Part shown: in pieces, positions 23,936 to 32,853 of the stretch | Layout of the letters: each line of letters begins with the position of its first letter | Position numbering within the stretch: the first letter of the stretch is position 1 | Assembly (NCBI RefSeq): GCF_021390435.2 | Contig: NZ_JAJVCN010000004.1 | Coordinates: forward strand, 186,001 to 250,000 | Reading direction: 5' to 3' | Origin: Kibdelosporangium philippinense | GTDB lineage: Bacteria; Actinomycetota; Actinomycetes; Mycobacteriales; Pseudonocardiaceae | DNA length: 64,000 bases | Notes under the pieces: model-generated | What the model saw: the letters and a program-made list of their open reading frames with translations, nothing else | Told to the model about the DNA's origin: nothing | Database searches by the model: none | Program-made: the position numbers and the translations under genes

Positions 23936-26377
23936 GTGAGATTTCTGGGTGACCGGCGCCAGGGCCACGGCTCTATCCGGACGCGGCTAACCGCCGTTGT
24001 GGTGTTTTCCGCAGTCGCTCTTGTCGTCATGTGGCTCGCTGTGAGCATGCCCCGGCTGTACGACGCGATCTACTTACGCGCGGTCAGCGAAGCGATGCAG
24101 GAGACCATGCCGAAGGCGGTGCGTGCGCTTGCCGCGGTGCAAGCGGAACGCGCACAGAGCTTGTCCGCCTCGGGATCCGGAGCCGAGCTGGCCGACAAAC
24201 GCACTCAGACCGACCAGTCCGTGCGCGAGGTGCGCACTCTGGTCGAGCCGCTGCTCCCGGACTCGCCGCAGGTCGTCCAGGATCGGTACGCCGACTTCAC
24301 CCGCGCGCTCGACGAACTCGCCGGAGTACGCCGCCAGCTCGACACCAAGACGATCGAGCGGCCGGAATTGTACGTTTTTTACAACAAACTCGCTGATGTC
24401 AGCATGACGGTTTTCGAGACCATGGCCAGAGCGGTGCCCGATCAGCAGACCGCGTTCAGTGGTGTCGAGGTGACTTCGCTCTTCCGGGCCGCCGACCTGA
24501 TGTCACGCGCCGGCACGGTCGCCGGTGGCGCTATTACTACTGGCGTACTGAATCAATCGGATCACGTCGAATTCACCCGGCTATCGGGTGCTTATCGGCA
24601 ACAGCTCGAATTGTCCACACAAAACGGTTCCGAAGAGGTCAGGTCGGCCTACCAGGAGATACGCGATGGCGCGGACTGGAAACGGCTGACCGCCGCGGAG
24701 GACACCTTGATCAATCAAGGCCCGTGGACCGTGGTGACCAATCGCAACCGGACGGACGGACAGCTCGCCGCGCCTCCGGTGAGTGATCAGGAGTGGCGGG
24801 ACGTCACTGGAAAGGTCTATGCCGATCTGGAGCAGCTTGGCGTGACGCAGTTCGCCGACTCGGCAAGGCTGGCGGACAGCAAGTCGAGCAGTGGCCTGAC
24901 ACAGGCCATCATCGGCAGCGCGATCGCCTTGCTCGTCGCGCTGATCGTGATCATCGCGGCGATGCGGATCATGCGCTCGACGGCACGCAGGCTGACCAGG
25001 TTGCGTTACGAGACCTTGGATCTCGCGGTGGAGAAGCTGCCGCCGATCGTGTCCCGGCTGCGCACCGGCGAGCAGGTCGACGTGAGTACCGAACTGCCGA
25101 TGCTGGACTTCGGCAAGGACGAGATCGGCCAGGTGGCCAGGGCGTTCAACGCCGCGCACGCCACCGCGGTCGAAGCGGCCGTGCAGGAATCACAGGCCCG
25201 CGCCGGTGTCCGCAACGTCTTCCTCGGCATCGCCCACCGCAGCCAGGCATTGGTCCACCGGCAGCTCAAGATCCTCGACAAGCTCGAGCGTGAACAGGAA
25301 GACCCGCAACAGCTGGACGCTCTGTTCACGTTGGACCACCTGGCGACGCGAGCCCGCCGCAACGCCGAGAACCTGATCATCCTCGGTGGCCAGCAACCGG
25401 GCCGTGCGTGGCGTAAACCCGTTCTGCTGGCGGACATTCTTCGTGGTGCGGTCGCGGAAACCACACAGTACAAGCGAATCCGGATGCAGGGCGTGCCACG
25501 GGTGTCGCTGGTCGGTTCCGCGGTCGCGGACACCATGCACCTGCTGGCCGAACTGCTGGACAACGCAACGTCCTTCTCGCCGCCACAGGCGCACGTCCGG
25601 CTGTCCGGTGAGCCTGCTGCCAAAGGCATTGTGGTCGAGGTCGAGGACAATGGCCTTGGCATGGACGACAACGAGCGCGACCGGCACAACCTGGTACTCG
25701 CCGACCCGCCGGACTTCGAGTCGATGGCGCTGAAAGGCGATCCACGGCTCGGCCTGTTCGTAGTGGCGCGACTGGCGGCACGGCACGGCATCAAGGTCGA
25801 GCTGCGTTCGTCCTCCTACGGCGGTACCAGGGCGATTGTGCTGATCCCCGCGACATTGCTGGTCGAGGCCGACCAGGATGACACGACCTCGCCGTTCGAT
25901 CCGGTGCCGTCGGCACGGGCCGCGTCCCCCGATCCGGACTACGTCGACGACGTACTGCCGTTCCGGGTTTCGCTGTTCCAGCCCGTCGACGAGCTGCCGG
26001 CCGAGACAGCGGCCGAGACAACCGGCGAGGTCTCGCCACGGGCGCTGGACTGGGAGGAACCCGAGCCTTTGTGGCCAGAAGAAGACATGGCTGAACCAGA
26101 TCAGCCGCAGCCGAGTGTCACACCCGTGCAACACATTCCCACAGGCCACACCTCGCCAGGAATGATGCCGGTCGCTGCCCCGCAGCCGGGCACGTCGGAC
26201 AAGCCAGCCCTGCCGCGACGGCGCAGGCAGGCGAGCCTGGCACCACAGCTCAGAGAGATCGCGCCGATGCCACTGGACGACGAGGACCCGACAGGAGGTC
26301 GCTCGCCAGAGGAAGTCCGCAGCATCATGTCGGCTTTCCAGTACCAGACCCGGCGCGCACGTGACGAGGATCAGTAG
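23936..26377 (+). CDS. cvnA: Conservon sensor histidine kinase with nitrate/nitrite-sensing-like domain
   Basis: About 813 residues. A first membrane helix (RLTAVVVFSAVALVVMWLAV) is followed by a ~270-residue helical extracytoplasmic domain of the NIT type, a second helix (AIIGSAIALLVALIVIIAA), a HAMP-like linker, a helical region with GIAHRSQALVHRQL, and an ATPase domain with N-box LAELLDNATSFSPP, G1 box VEDNGLGM and GLFVVARLA. The last ~180 residues are an acidic, Pro-rich tail. GTG 23936 is chosen for the GGTGGAG site five bases upstream; the frame extends to 23825 without conserved sequence. It is the membrane part of a cvnABCD unit, believed to signal through the GTPase. Confidence 0.87.
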   Translation: MRFLGDRRQGHGSIRTRLTAVVVFSAVALVVMWLAVSMPRLYDAIYLRAVSEAMQETMPKAVRALAAVQAERAQSLSASGSGAELADKRTQTDQSVREVRTLVEPLLPDSPQVVQDRYADFTRALDELAGVRRQLDTKTIERPELYVFYNKLADVSMTVFETMARAVPDQQTAFSGVEVTSLFRAADLMSRAGTVAGGAITTGVLNQSDHVEFTRLSGAYRQQLELSTQNGSEEVRSAYQEIRDGADWKRLTAAEDTLINQGPWTVVTNRNRTDGQLAAPPVSDQEWRDVTGKVYADLEQLGVTQFADSARLADSKSSSGLTQAIIGSAIALLVALIVIIAAMRIMRSTARRLTRLRYETLDLAVEKLPPIVSRLRTGEQVDVSTELPMLDFGKDEIGQVARAFNAAHATAVEAAVQESQARAGVRNVFLGIAHRSQALVHRQLKILDKLEREQEDPQQLDALFTLDHLATRARRNAENLIILGGQQPGRAWRKPVLLADILRGAVAETTQYKRIRMQGVPRVSLVGSAVADTMHLLAELLDNATSFSPPQAHVRLSGEPAAKGIVVEVEDNGLGMDDNERDRHNLVLADPPDFESMALKGDPRLGLFVVARLAARHGIKVELRSSSYGGTRAIVLIPATLLVEADQDDTTSPFDPVPSARAASPDPDYVDDVLPFRVSLFQPVDELPAETAAETTGEVSPRALDWEEPEPLWPEEDMAEPDQPQPSVTPVQHIPTGHTSPGMMPVAAPQPGTSDKPALPRRRRQASLAPQLREIAPMPLDDEDPTGGRSPEEVRSIMSAFQYQTRRARDEDQ

Positions 26378-26388
26378 GGGAGAACTGA

Positions 26389-26808
26389 ATGAAGAAGGCG
26401 AACTCAGGCGCTGACCTGGACTGGTTGCTCGAAGACCTGGTCGGCCGGGTGGTCGGGGCACGGCACGCGGTCGTGCTGTCCGCCGACGGCCTGCTCGTCG
26501 GCCGGTCCGCGGCGTTGTCCAAGGAAGACGGTGAGCACCTTTCCGCTGTCGCCTCGGCGTTCCAGAGCCTGGCGCGCGGAACCGGCAGGCAGTTCGGCGG
26601 CGGCAAGGTGCGGCAGACGATCGTGGAGATGGAACACGCTTTCCTGTTCGTCACCGCGGCCGGCCAAGGTACCTGCCTCGCGGTGCTCGGCGAGGAGGAG
26701 GCGGACGTCGGCCTGATCGCCTACGAGATGAACCTGCTGGTCAAACAGGTCGGCTCGGTGCTCAACGCGTCACCGCGGATAGAACACCTCGGCGTGCCGA
26801 CATCATGA
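26389..26808 (+). CDS. cvnB: Roadblock/LC7-domain protein of the conservon
   Basis: A 139-residue single-domain protein. LDWLLEDLVGRVVGARHAVV and LSADGLLVGRSAAL are typical for the actinobacterial roadblock fold, which in cvn units binds and may regulate the GTPase. It starts 11 bases after the kinase stop with AGGGGAG upstream and its stop overlaps the DUF742 gene start by four bases. No membrane or export signal is seen; it is cytoplasmic. Confidence 0.9.
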   Translation: MKKANSGADLDWLLEDLVGRVVGARHAVVLSADGLLVGRSAALSKEDGEHLSAVASAFQSLARGTGRQFGGGKVRQTIVEMEHAFLFVTAAGQGTCLAVLGEEEADVGLIAYEMNLLVKQVGSVLNASPRIEHLGVPTS

Positions 26809-27176
26809 CCGCCGGCCGCGACAACTGGGTGGACGACGAGGCCGGTCCGCTGGTTCGTCCCTACGCGATGACGCGTGGGCGGACCCGGCCGGCGAACCCT
26901 GATCTCAACATGATCACGCTTGTGGTCGCGGCGAAGGATGTCATCGACACGGTCGCGCTGGACGCCGACTATGTTTCCATCCTCGAACTGTGTCATCAGC
27001 CCCTGTCCATCGCTGAGCTCGCTGCGCGGATGAACGTGCCGATCGTGGTGGTCAAGGTCCTGGTGTCGGACTTGATCGAGCAGCGGGAAGTAATAGCCCG
27101 CAACCCCACACGCGATGTCAGGGTCCCAGACATGAAACTACTGCAGGCGGTGCTCGATGGTGTCCGACGGCTCTGA
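26805..27176 (+). CDS. cvnC: DUF742 protein of the conservon
   Basis: A 123-residue protein with the DUF742 signature: GPLVRPYAMTRGRTRP near the start, then LCHQPLSIAELAARMNVPIVVVKVLVSDLIEQ, a winged-helix-like segment. Its partner genes cvnB and cvnD overlap it at both ends (4 and 20 bases). The DUF742 component is thought to join the kinase/GTPase complex; a direct DNA-binding role is not shown by the sequence. Confidence 0.9.
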   Translation: MTAGRDNWVDDEAGPLVRPYAMTRGRTRPANPDLNMITLVVAAKDVIDTVALDADYVSILELCHQPLSIAELAARMNVPIVVVKVLVSDLIEQREVIARNPTRDVRVPDMKLLQAVLDGVRRL

Positions 27177-27741
27177 CGCGATACCCACCGCGGTCAAGAT
27201 CCTGATCGCGGGTGGGTTCGGTGCCGGGAAGACCACGATGGTCGGCGCGGTCAGCGAGATCGCCCCGTTGTCGACCGAGGAGTTGCTCACCGAGGCGGGC
27301 GTCGGCGTCGACGATCTGGTCGGGATCGAGAACAAACGGACGACGACGGTCGCGCTCGACTTCGGCCGGATCACGCTGAACGACCAGGCGATCCTTTACC
27401 TGTTCGGCACCCCAGGCCAGGGCCGGTTCTGGTTCATGTGGGACGAATTGGCCTACGGCGCGCTCGGTGCGGTCGTGCTCGCTGACACCCGGCGGCTGGA
27501 CACGTGCTTCCCATCGATCGACTTCTTCGAGAAGCGTGACGTGCCGTTCGTGATCGCGGTGAACTGCTTCGACGGGGCCGTGCGCTACGAGTTGTCCGAG
27601 GTACGCGAGGCGCTGGACATCGGCCCGGACGTGCCGATCGCGATGTGCGACGCCCGTGACCGGGAATCCGCCAAGGAGGTCCTGGTCACATTGGTGGAGT
27701 ACGTGCTGCGCAACCAACCCGTGGCCCGTGCCACGATGTAG
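27157..27741 (+). CDS. cvnD: Conservon GTP-binding protein
   Basis: A 194-residue small GTPase-like protein. The P-loop is GGFGAGKTT (about residues 19-27), TTTVALDFGRI carries the switch I threonine, LFGTPGQGRFWFMWDEL is the G3 region and VIAVNCFDG resembles the G4 motif (NxxD changed to NCFD). Starts at ATG 27157 inside the end of cvnC. The chdC start follows the stop by two bases, so conservon and chdC are probably on one transcript. It is the likely output element of the unit. Confidence 0.9.
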   Translation: MVSDGSDAIPTAVKILIAGGFGAGKTTMVGAVSEIAPLSTEELLTEAGVGVDDLVGIENKRTTTVALDFGRITLNDQAILYLFGTPGQGRFWFMWDELAYGALGAVVLADTRRLDTCFPSIDFFEKRDVPFVIAVNCFDGAVRYELSEVREALDIGPDVPIAMCDARDRESAKEVLVTLVEYVLRNQPVARATM

Positions 27742-27743
27742 GC

Positions 27744-28436
27744 ATGGCTCGTCTGAACTACACCGAACTCAACGACACGATCCGCTACACGATGTGGTCG
27801 GTGTTCCGGATCGAACCGGGCAAGCTGCCCGATGACCGTGGTCCGGCGGCCACTGAGGCCCAGAACTATCTCGACGCGCTCGAAGGCAAGGGTGTCGTCG
27901 TGCGTGGCGTGTACGACGTGGCGGGGTTGCGTGCGGACGCGGACTACATGATCTGGTGGCATGCGGAGGAGATCGAGCAGGTTCAGGCCGCGTACACGGG
28001 GCTGCGCCGGACCGCGCTGGGTCGGGCGTCGACGCCGGTCTGGAGCCAGGTGGCGCTGCACCGGCCCGCGGAGTTCAACAAGAGTCACATTCCGGCGTTC
28101 CTGGCTGGTGAGGAAGCCCGCAAGTACGTGTGCGTGTACCCGTTCGTCCGGTCGTACGAGTGGTACCTGCTGCCGGACGACGAGCGCCGCAAGATGCTGG
28201 CCGAGCACGGCCACATGGCTCGGGACTACCCGGACGTGCGCGCCAATACCGTCGCGTCGTTCGCGCTGGGCGACTACGAGTGGATGCTGGCGTTCGAGGC
28301 GGATGAACTGCACCGGATTCTGGATCTGATGCGGCATCTGAGGGGCAGCACGGCCCGGCGGCATGTGCGCGAGGAAGTTCCTTTTTATACCGGCACGCGG
28401 TTGCCTGCTGCTGAACTCGTCGCCAATTTGCCGTGA
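27744..28436 (+). CDS. chdC: Coproheme decarboxylase (haem synthase, HemQ)
   Basis: A 230-residue chlorite-dismutase-fold enzyme that decarboxylates coproheme III to haem b with hydrogen peroxide, the last step of the coproporphyrin-dependent route. The family stretch YPFVRSYEWYLLPDDERRKML carries the catalytic tyrosine in the YPFVRS context, and GHMARDYPDVRANTVASF matches the region with the proximal histidine. ATG lies two bases after cvnD. A bidirectional hairpin terminator follows. It is separated from hemE and hemY only by the conservon. Confidence 0.95.
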   Translation: MARLNYTELNDTIRYTMWSVFRIEPGKLPDDRGPAATEAQNYLDALEGKGVVVRGVYDVAGLRADADYMIWWHAEEIEQVQAAYTGLRRTALGRASTPVWSQVALHRPAEFNKSHIPAFLAGEEARKYVCVYPFVRSYEWYLLPDDERRKMLAEHGHMARDYPDVRANTVASFALGDYEWMLAFEADELHRILDLMRHLRGSTARRHVREEVPFYTGTRLPAAELVANLP

Positions 28437-28451
28437 CGCGAATAGCGCTAA

Positions 28452-28478
28452 GCCCGAATGGTCGTTAACCATTCGGGC
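28452..28478. terminator. Bidirectional terminator between chdC and the DMGYN peptide gene
   Basis: A perfect 10-bp stem, GCCCGAATGG with its complement, and the loop TCGTTAA lie between the two converging stops (28436 and 28497). It can serve both transcripts. Confidence 0.75.
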
Positions 28479-28496
28479 GCAGCGGTCAAGAATTGG

Positions 28497-28691
28497 TCAG
28501 TTGTAACCCATGTCGTTGGTGCCAGCGCCGCGGTTGTAGCCCATGTCGGCCACGGTGACGGTGCTGCTTCGGTTGTATCCCATGTCATCCGGCGACAGGG
28601 CCGCGACGGTGCTGATGGCACCGACAAACGCGAAACCCAGTGCCGCGGTCGCGCTCGCCACGATAAGCATGATGCGACGGTGTGCCCGCAT
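28497..28691 (-). CDS. Small exported peptide with three DMGYN repeats
   Basis: A 64-residue protein that I do not recognise. The start ATG 28691 has an excellent GGAGGA site. Residues 2-6 are basic (RAHRR), followed by a hydrophobic stretch to about residue 30 (IMLIVASATAALGFAFVGA then ISTVAA), a typical export signal. The mature part, about 33 residues, has the pentapeptide DMGYN at 36-40, 49-53 and 60-64; the last copy is the exact C-terminus and the first two are followed by Arg. The glycine codons in the three copies are GGA, GGC and GGT, so the repeat is kept at the protein level. The gene is divergent from the LAL regulator with a 223-base shared intergenic region. A secreted signal or structural peptide is possible. 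Confidence 0.7.
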   Translation of the reverse strand: MRAHRRIMLIVASATAALGFAFVGAISTVAALSPDDMGYNRSSTVTVADMGYNRGAGTNDMGYN

Positions 28692-28859
28692 GATTCCTCC
28701 GCACGGAAACCTTGTGGAGATCGGACGAAATGTGGCTACAGCGTGGCAGTGCGTCAGTAATCGGCGATGGAGTGTGCGGTAAATAGTTGGCCAACGATTG
28801 GTTGCCGCCCCGGGAATGTGCATCGGAAAGTAAACAGAACCGAGTGTGGCGAACAATTC

Positions 28860-28888
28860 TTAGGCTGACTAATGAGCATTGTTAAGAT
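28860..28888 (+). promoter_or_regulatory. Possible promoter of the LAL regulator
   Basis: TTAGGC (28860-28865) and TAAGAT (28883-28888) are separated by 17 bases, 26 bases before the presumed start ATG. The -35 match is weak. The surrounding region is unusually A/T-rich for this genome. Confidence 0.35.
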
Positions 28889-28914
28889 CGTATTCACCAG
28901 GTATTCTTTCCGGT

Positions 28915-31635
28915 ATGCCCGGATCAGGCGCACTGATCGGCCGGGACGGTGAGCTGACCCGGCTCGGCGCCTGGCTCGGTGAGCTGCGCGATGGCCGTGG
29001 CCATGCCGTACTGGTCGAGGGCGAACCCGGGATCGGCAAATCTATGCTGGTCCGCGCGGCATGCGCGGACGCGGGCATCCAGGTTTTCTGGGGCTCCGGC
29101 GACGAACTGGGCCAAGACCTGCCGTTGATGCCGCTGCTGGACGGGCTGCGGGTGCACAGCGCCGCTGATCCCCGGCGCGAGACCATCGCCAAGCTGCTGC
29201 GCGGCGAGACCACGATCGGGCGCGGCCTTGACGTGCCGACGGCGGTCGCCGAGCATCTGCTGACCCTGCTTGAGGAAACGTGTGCGTCCGGCCCTGCTGT
29301 GCTGGTCGTGGACGACCTGCAGTGGGCCGATCGCAACACGGTCGCGCTCTGCGGTAGGCTGGCCCGTCTGGTCCGCCAGATCCCCTTGCTGTTCGTGGGG
29401 ATCATGCGGCCGATTCCGCAACGCGCGGATCTGATGGCACTGCGCAGATCCATCCCGATGACCGACCGGATCCGGTTGTCCCGCCTACCAGACGCGGACG
29501 CAAGCGCTCTGCTGACGGTGTTGGCCGGTGGACCACCGAGTGACCGGCTGCGGCGGCTCGCGGCGGGTGCGGCCGGAAACCCGTTGTACCTGACCGAACT
29601 CGTTGGCTCGCTCACCCAGAAGGGGCGGCTGTTCGTGACCGAGTCCGGGGTCGTCGAGACCGCGGCAGACCGGACGCCTCGGTCATTGTCCGCGGCGATC
29701 ACCGAGCGGCTGAGCTACCTGCCCGCCAACGTGCTCGACGTGGTCCGCACGGCAGCCTTGCTCGGTGGTGACTTTTCAGTCGGCGACCTTGGTGTGGTCA
29801 GCGGATTGGCGACCGCGGAACTGGTTCCCGCGCTGGAGGAAGCCCGCGCGGCCGGGATATTGACCGAAGCGCCCGACGGCTTGGCCTTCCGGCATCCGTT
29901 GATCAGAATCGCCTTGTACGAACAACTTCCGGTCGCGGTACGGGCCGCGTGGCATCGGGACGCGGCCAAAGCACTCGCCGAAAGCGGTGCACCCGTCGAC
30001 CGTGTGGCCAGGCAGCTGCTGCCTGCCGATGTCCGTGACGAGGAATGGCTTGCCCGGTGGCTGGAGGATGCGGCGCCCGCGCTCGTCGGGCACGCGCCGA
30101 AGGTCGCGGCCGAGGTTCTGCGTCGCACAGGAACATTCCCGGAGTTGTTGGCAGACGCCCTGTTCCGGATGGGAGAACCCGCGGAAGCCGCTGAGGTCGC
30201 GAGCCGGGCGTTGACCGGCGAGCCCGAGCCGTCCCAATTGGTCGAGCTGTACCGGATCATGACGCAGTGCCGTTCACTCGCGGGCCGTTCCCCGGAAGCC
30301 TTGGCGGCCTTGCAATCCGCGCTGGGAACAGATGGGCTGAGCCCTGAACACAGGGCCCGCTTGCTGGTGCTCGCGGCGCGCGTCAACCGGGATCTCGGTC
30401 AGGTCGACGATGCCGAGGCGCTGGCCTTGGAAGCGTTGGGGCTCACCGACGATCGGTGGTCGACCGCGTGGGCGCTGCACGTACGCATGCTCGTGTCGAT
30501 GATGCGCGGGGCCAGCCACGCGGCCCTTGAGTTCTCCGAGAACGCCCTCACAGTCGCGGCAGACGATCCAGAACTCACCGACCTGCGCCTGCTGCTGCAG
30601 ATCAACCAGGCCGTGGCGCTCGGCGACCTCGACCGTTACCAGGAAGCCCTTGAAGTCGCGGGCCGGATGCGTACCGAGGCCGAGCGCACGGGCAGCTTGG
30701 TCCGGCTGACTCAGGCGCAGAGTGCGATGGGCCAGCTGCTGCTGGGCACCGGCGGCTGGGACCAGGCGCTGGCCGAGGTCGACGTGCTGCCCGCCGAGGT
30801 CAAGGACCCGAGCGTGGTCTGCTGTGACCACGGTGTTGCCGCGATCATCTGCTTCCACCGCGACGACCCGGAAACCGCACGTCAGCACCTCGCCGCGGCG
30901 GCGCCTTTCGCCGGTCAGGTCGGGCTGCGGATCGTCGCGAACCTCAACATGGCCCGCAGCCTGGACGCGGAGTACGCGGGCGACCCGGTCACCGCGTTGA
31001 AGGAACTCATCGAGGACCTCGACGAGAAAACCGATATCGAGGACATCCTGCCGGACGCGGTCAGGCTCGCCGTGCAGATCGGGGATCTGGTCACTGCCAA
31101 GGAAGTCACCGCCCAGGTAGCGGCCAATGTGGACGGTGCGCCGCGATGGCGGTCGGCCGCGCTGTACTGCCGTGGCCTGCTGAGCCAGGATCCGGCGATG
31201 CTACTGGCGGCGGCGGGCGAGACCGACCGGCGACTGCCCAAGGCCAAGGCGTTCGAGGCCGCCGCGACGGCATTTGTCGCCGCCGACGACTTGAGTTCCG
31301 CCCGTGCCGCGTTCGCCAGGGCGAATGCCGTCTACGAGGAACTTGGCGCCACGTGGGACATCGCGCGGCTCGCGTCCGTGCAACGGGCCGCGGGGATCCG
31401 GCGGGCGCCGAGGGTGGCGCACAAGAAAGCCACGCACGGCTGGGAAAGCCTGACACCGACGGAGTCCAAGATCGCGGCTTTGGTCGTGGAAGGCTTGACC
31501 AACAGGCAGATCGCGTCGCGGCTGTTCCTCTCGCCAAGGACTGTGGGCACGCACGTGTCACACATCTTGAACAAGCTGGGCGTGAACTCGCGGACCGATA
31601 TCGCGCGGGAAGCCAGTCGCCGCGCCTCCGGCTGA
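28915..31635 (+). CDS. LuxR-family transcriptional regulator with AAA ATPase domain (LAL)
   Basis: A 906-residue regulator of the large ATP-binding LuxR type. The Walker A motif GEPGIGKS is at residues 36-43 and Walker B with a following Gln/Trp (VLVVDDLQWAD) near 135. A long helical, TPR-like sensor region covers roughly 330-830. The C-terminal LuxR helix-turn-helix reads LTPTESKIAALVVEGLTNRQ and LSPRTVGTHVSHILNKLGV. ATG 28915 is taken because GxxLIGRDGELxxL, the usual LAL opening, follows at once; a TTG at 28879 would lengthen it by 12 residues. Divergent partner: the DMGYN peptide gene. LALs usually activate nearby genes after binding a small ligand; the ligand is unknown. Confidence 0.9.
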   Translation: MPGSGALIGRDGELTRLGAWLGELRDGRGHAVLVEGEPGIGKSMLVRAACADAGIQVFWGSGDELGQDLPLMPLLDGLRVHSAADPRRETIAKLLRGETTIGRGLDVPTAVAEHLLTLLEETCASGPAVLVVDDLQWADRNTVALCGRLARLVRQIPLLFVGIMRPIPQRADLMALRRSIPMTDRIRLSRLPDADASALLTVLAGGPPSDRLRRLAAGAAGNPLYLTELVGSLTQKGRLFVTESGVVETAADRTPRSLSAAITERLSYLPANVLDVVRTAALLGGDFSVGDLGVVSGLATAELVPALEEARAAGILTEAPDGLAFRHPLIRIALYEQLPVAVRAAWHRDAAKALAESGAPVDRVARQLLPADVRDEEWLARWLEDAAPALVGHAPKVAAEVLRRTGTFPELLADALFRMGEPAEAAEVASRALTGEPEPSQLVELYRIMTQCRSLAGRSPEALAALQSALGTDGLSPEHRARLLVLAARVNRDLGQVDDAEALALEALGLTDDRWSTAWALHVRMLVSMMRGASHAALEFSENALTVAADDPELTDLRLLLQINQAVALGDLDRYQEALEVAGRMRTEAERTGSLVRLTQAQSAMGQLLLGTGGWDQALAEVDVLPAEVKDPSVVCCDHGVAAIICFHRDDPETARQHLAAAAPFAGQVGLRIVANLNMARSLDAEYAGDPVTALKELIEDLDEKTDIEDILPDAVRLAVQIGDLVTAKEVTAQVAANVDGAPRWRSAALYCRGLLSQDPAMLLAAAGETDRRLPKAKAFEAAATAFVAADDLSSARAAFARANAVYEELGATWDIARLASVQRAAGIRRAPRVAHKKATHGWESLTPTESKIAALVVEGLTNRQIASRLFLSPRTVGTHVSHILNKLGVNSRTDIAREASRRASG

Positions 31636-31709
31636 GTTTGGCCGGAAACTTACGGATGTCGGCAACCAAGCCACTCGTTCGGCGCTGACCGGCGCACGAG
31701 GATGCACGG

Positions 31710-32225
31710 GTGATAGTCGAACTCAGGCAGTACACCCTCAAACCCGGCGCACGGGACACGCTCGTCGACATCTTCGAGAAGCACTTCATCCACACCCAGC
31801 AAGCCGTTGGCATCACGCTGATCGGCCTGTTCTACGACCTCGACAACCCGGACAAGTTCGTGTGGCTCAGGGGTTTCGAGGACATGGAACAACGCAGAAA
31901 CGCCCTGATCGCGTTCTACGAGCAGGGCGAAGCGTGGCGGACACACGGCCGCGCGGCGAACGCGACCATGATCGACTCGGACGATGTGCTACTGCTGGAA
32001 CCCTTGGGGGAGTTGCCAAAGGAGGCTGAATACGGCCAGTACACCGCCATAGCCTCGCCGCAGCCGATTGATGTCACGGATCCGGTCGTGGCCTTCAGAC
32101 CTTATGTCGCCCAGAACACCTACCCACGTTTGCCGGTACGCGAGGAGCAGATGTACGTGACAATCCACGCAGGCGACAGCGAAGGGCTCAGGCTGAAACC
32201 CACGCCCGGATCCGCTTTGCGGTAA
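31710..32225 (+). CDS. NIPSNAP family protein
   Basis: A 171-residue protein of the NIPSNAP dimeric alpha-beta barrel type, starting VIVELRQYTLKPGARDTLVD and containing FVWLRGFEDMEQRRNALIAF. The C-terminal half is less conserved. Members are often linked to small-molecule or lipid chemistry but have no defined reaction. GTG 31710 is 74 bases after the LAL stop with no clear terminator between, so co-transcription is possible. No signal peptide. Confidence 0.82.
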   Translation: MIVELRQYTLKPGARDTLVDIFEKHFIHTQQAVGITLIGLFYDLDNPDKFVWLRGFEDMEQRRNALIAFYEQGEAWRTHGRAANATMIDSDDVLLLEPLGELPKEAEYGQYTAIASPQPIDVTDPVVAFRPYVAQNTYPRLPVREEQMYVTIHAGDSEGLRLKPTPGSALR

Positions 32226-32230
32226 GTGTT

Positions 32231-32731
32231 CTACCGGCGGGAACGCACCCGGTGCCACAGTGGGAGCAGATACCAGAAGAACACGAACCACGCCAAGGCA
32301 CCACCGGCTAGCCACGAACCCGCGTTCATGCCGAGGACGACGGTCAGAATGAGTAACAGAGCCGAGGTCAACGCCAGCATCAACAGGGCGAGGCCGCACA
32401 GTGCGAACCTGTTGGAATAGCGGACCAGTTTCTCCTTGAGCCGTTGGCCGAACACCACACGGTGAAAGGCCGCTGGCGCGATCAACAGCGCGTTCGCCGC
32501 CGCGCCGAGCACAAGGCTGGCGACGTAGATATCGCGCTGGAACAGGGTGAAGCTGGCGAATCTCGGGGTGAACGCCACGGTCAGCAGGAACGCCAGCAGC
32601 AACTGCACCCCGGTCTGGGCCACGCGCAGCTCTTGCAGGATCTCACCGTAGTTGCGGTCAAGCCGCTGGATCCGGCTCTCGCCGCGGACGGCGTAGTTCC
32701 AGCGGTCGTGTTCGTCAGGGTGGGGGTGCAT
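32231..32731 (-). CDS. DUF6328-type four-helix membrane protein
   Basis: A 166-residue membrane protein. A hydrophilic start (HPHPDEHDRWN) leads to a helix with LDRNYGEILQELRVAQTGVQ, then four hydrophobic segments at about residues 42-60, 67-90, 108-130 and 134-155, and a basic end (WHRVRSRR). The ELRVAQTGVQLLLAFLLTVAF signature belongs to DUF6328 as I know it. Function is unknown. ATG 32731 lacks a good ribosome-binding site, so the start is uncertain. It converges with the NIPSNAP gene only five bases away. Confidence 0.75.
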   Translation of the reverse strand: MHPHPDEHDRWNYAVRGESRIQRLDRNYGEILQELRVAQTGVQLLLAFLLTVAFTPRFASFTLFQRDIYVASLVLGAAANALLIAPAAFHRVVFGQRLKEKLVRYSNRFALCGLALLMLALTSALLLILTVVLGMNAGSWLAGGALAWFVFFWYLLPLWHRVRSRR

Positions 32732-32797
32732 GAATACACGATGTCTCGAAGGTGAACGGGAGACATCGGTCGACTGACGTAGATCCGAAGTAAGGGG

Positions 32798-32841
32798 GCG
32801 GAGCGGCCCCGGGTGTGGGGGCAAGCCCGAAGCCGCTCCGC
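32798..32841 (-). terminator. Hairpin after the subtilisin gene
   Basis: GCGGAGCGGC (32798-32807) pairs with GCCGCTCCGC (32832-32841), 12 bases beyond the protease stop on the minus strand. The 24-base loop is long but itself G/C-rich. Confidence 0.5.
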
Positions 32842-32853
32842 GGGGTGAACAGG

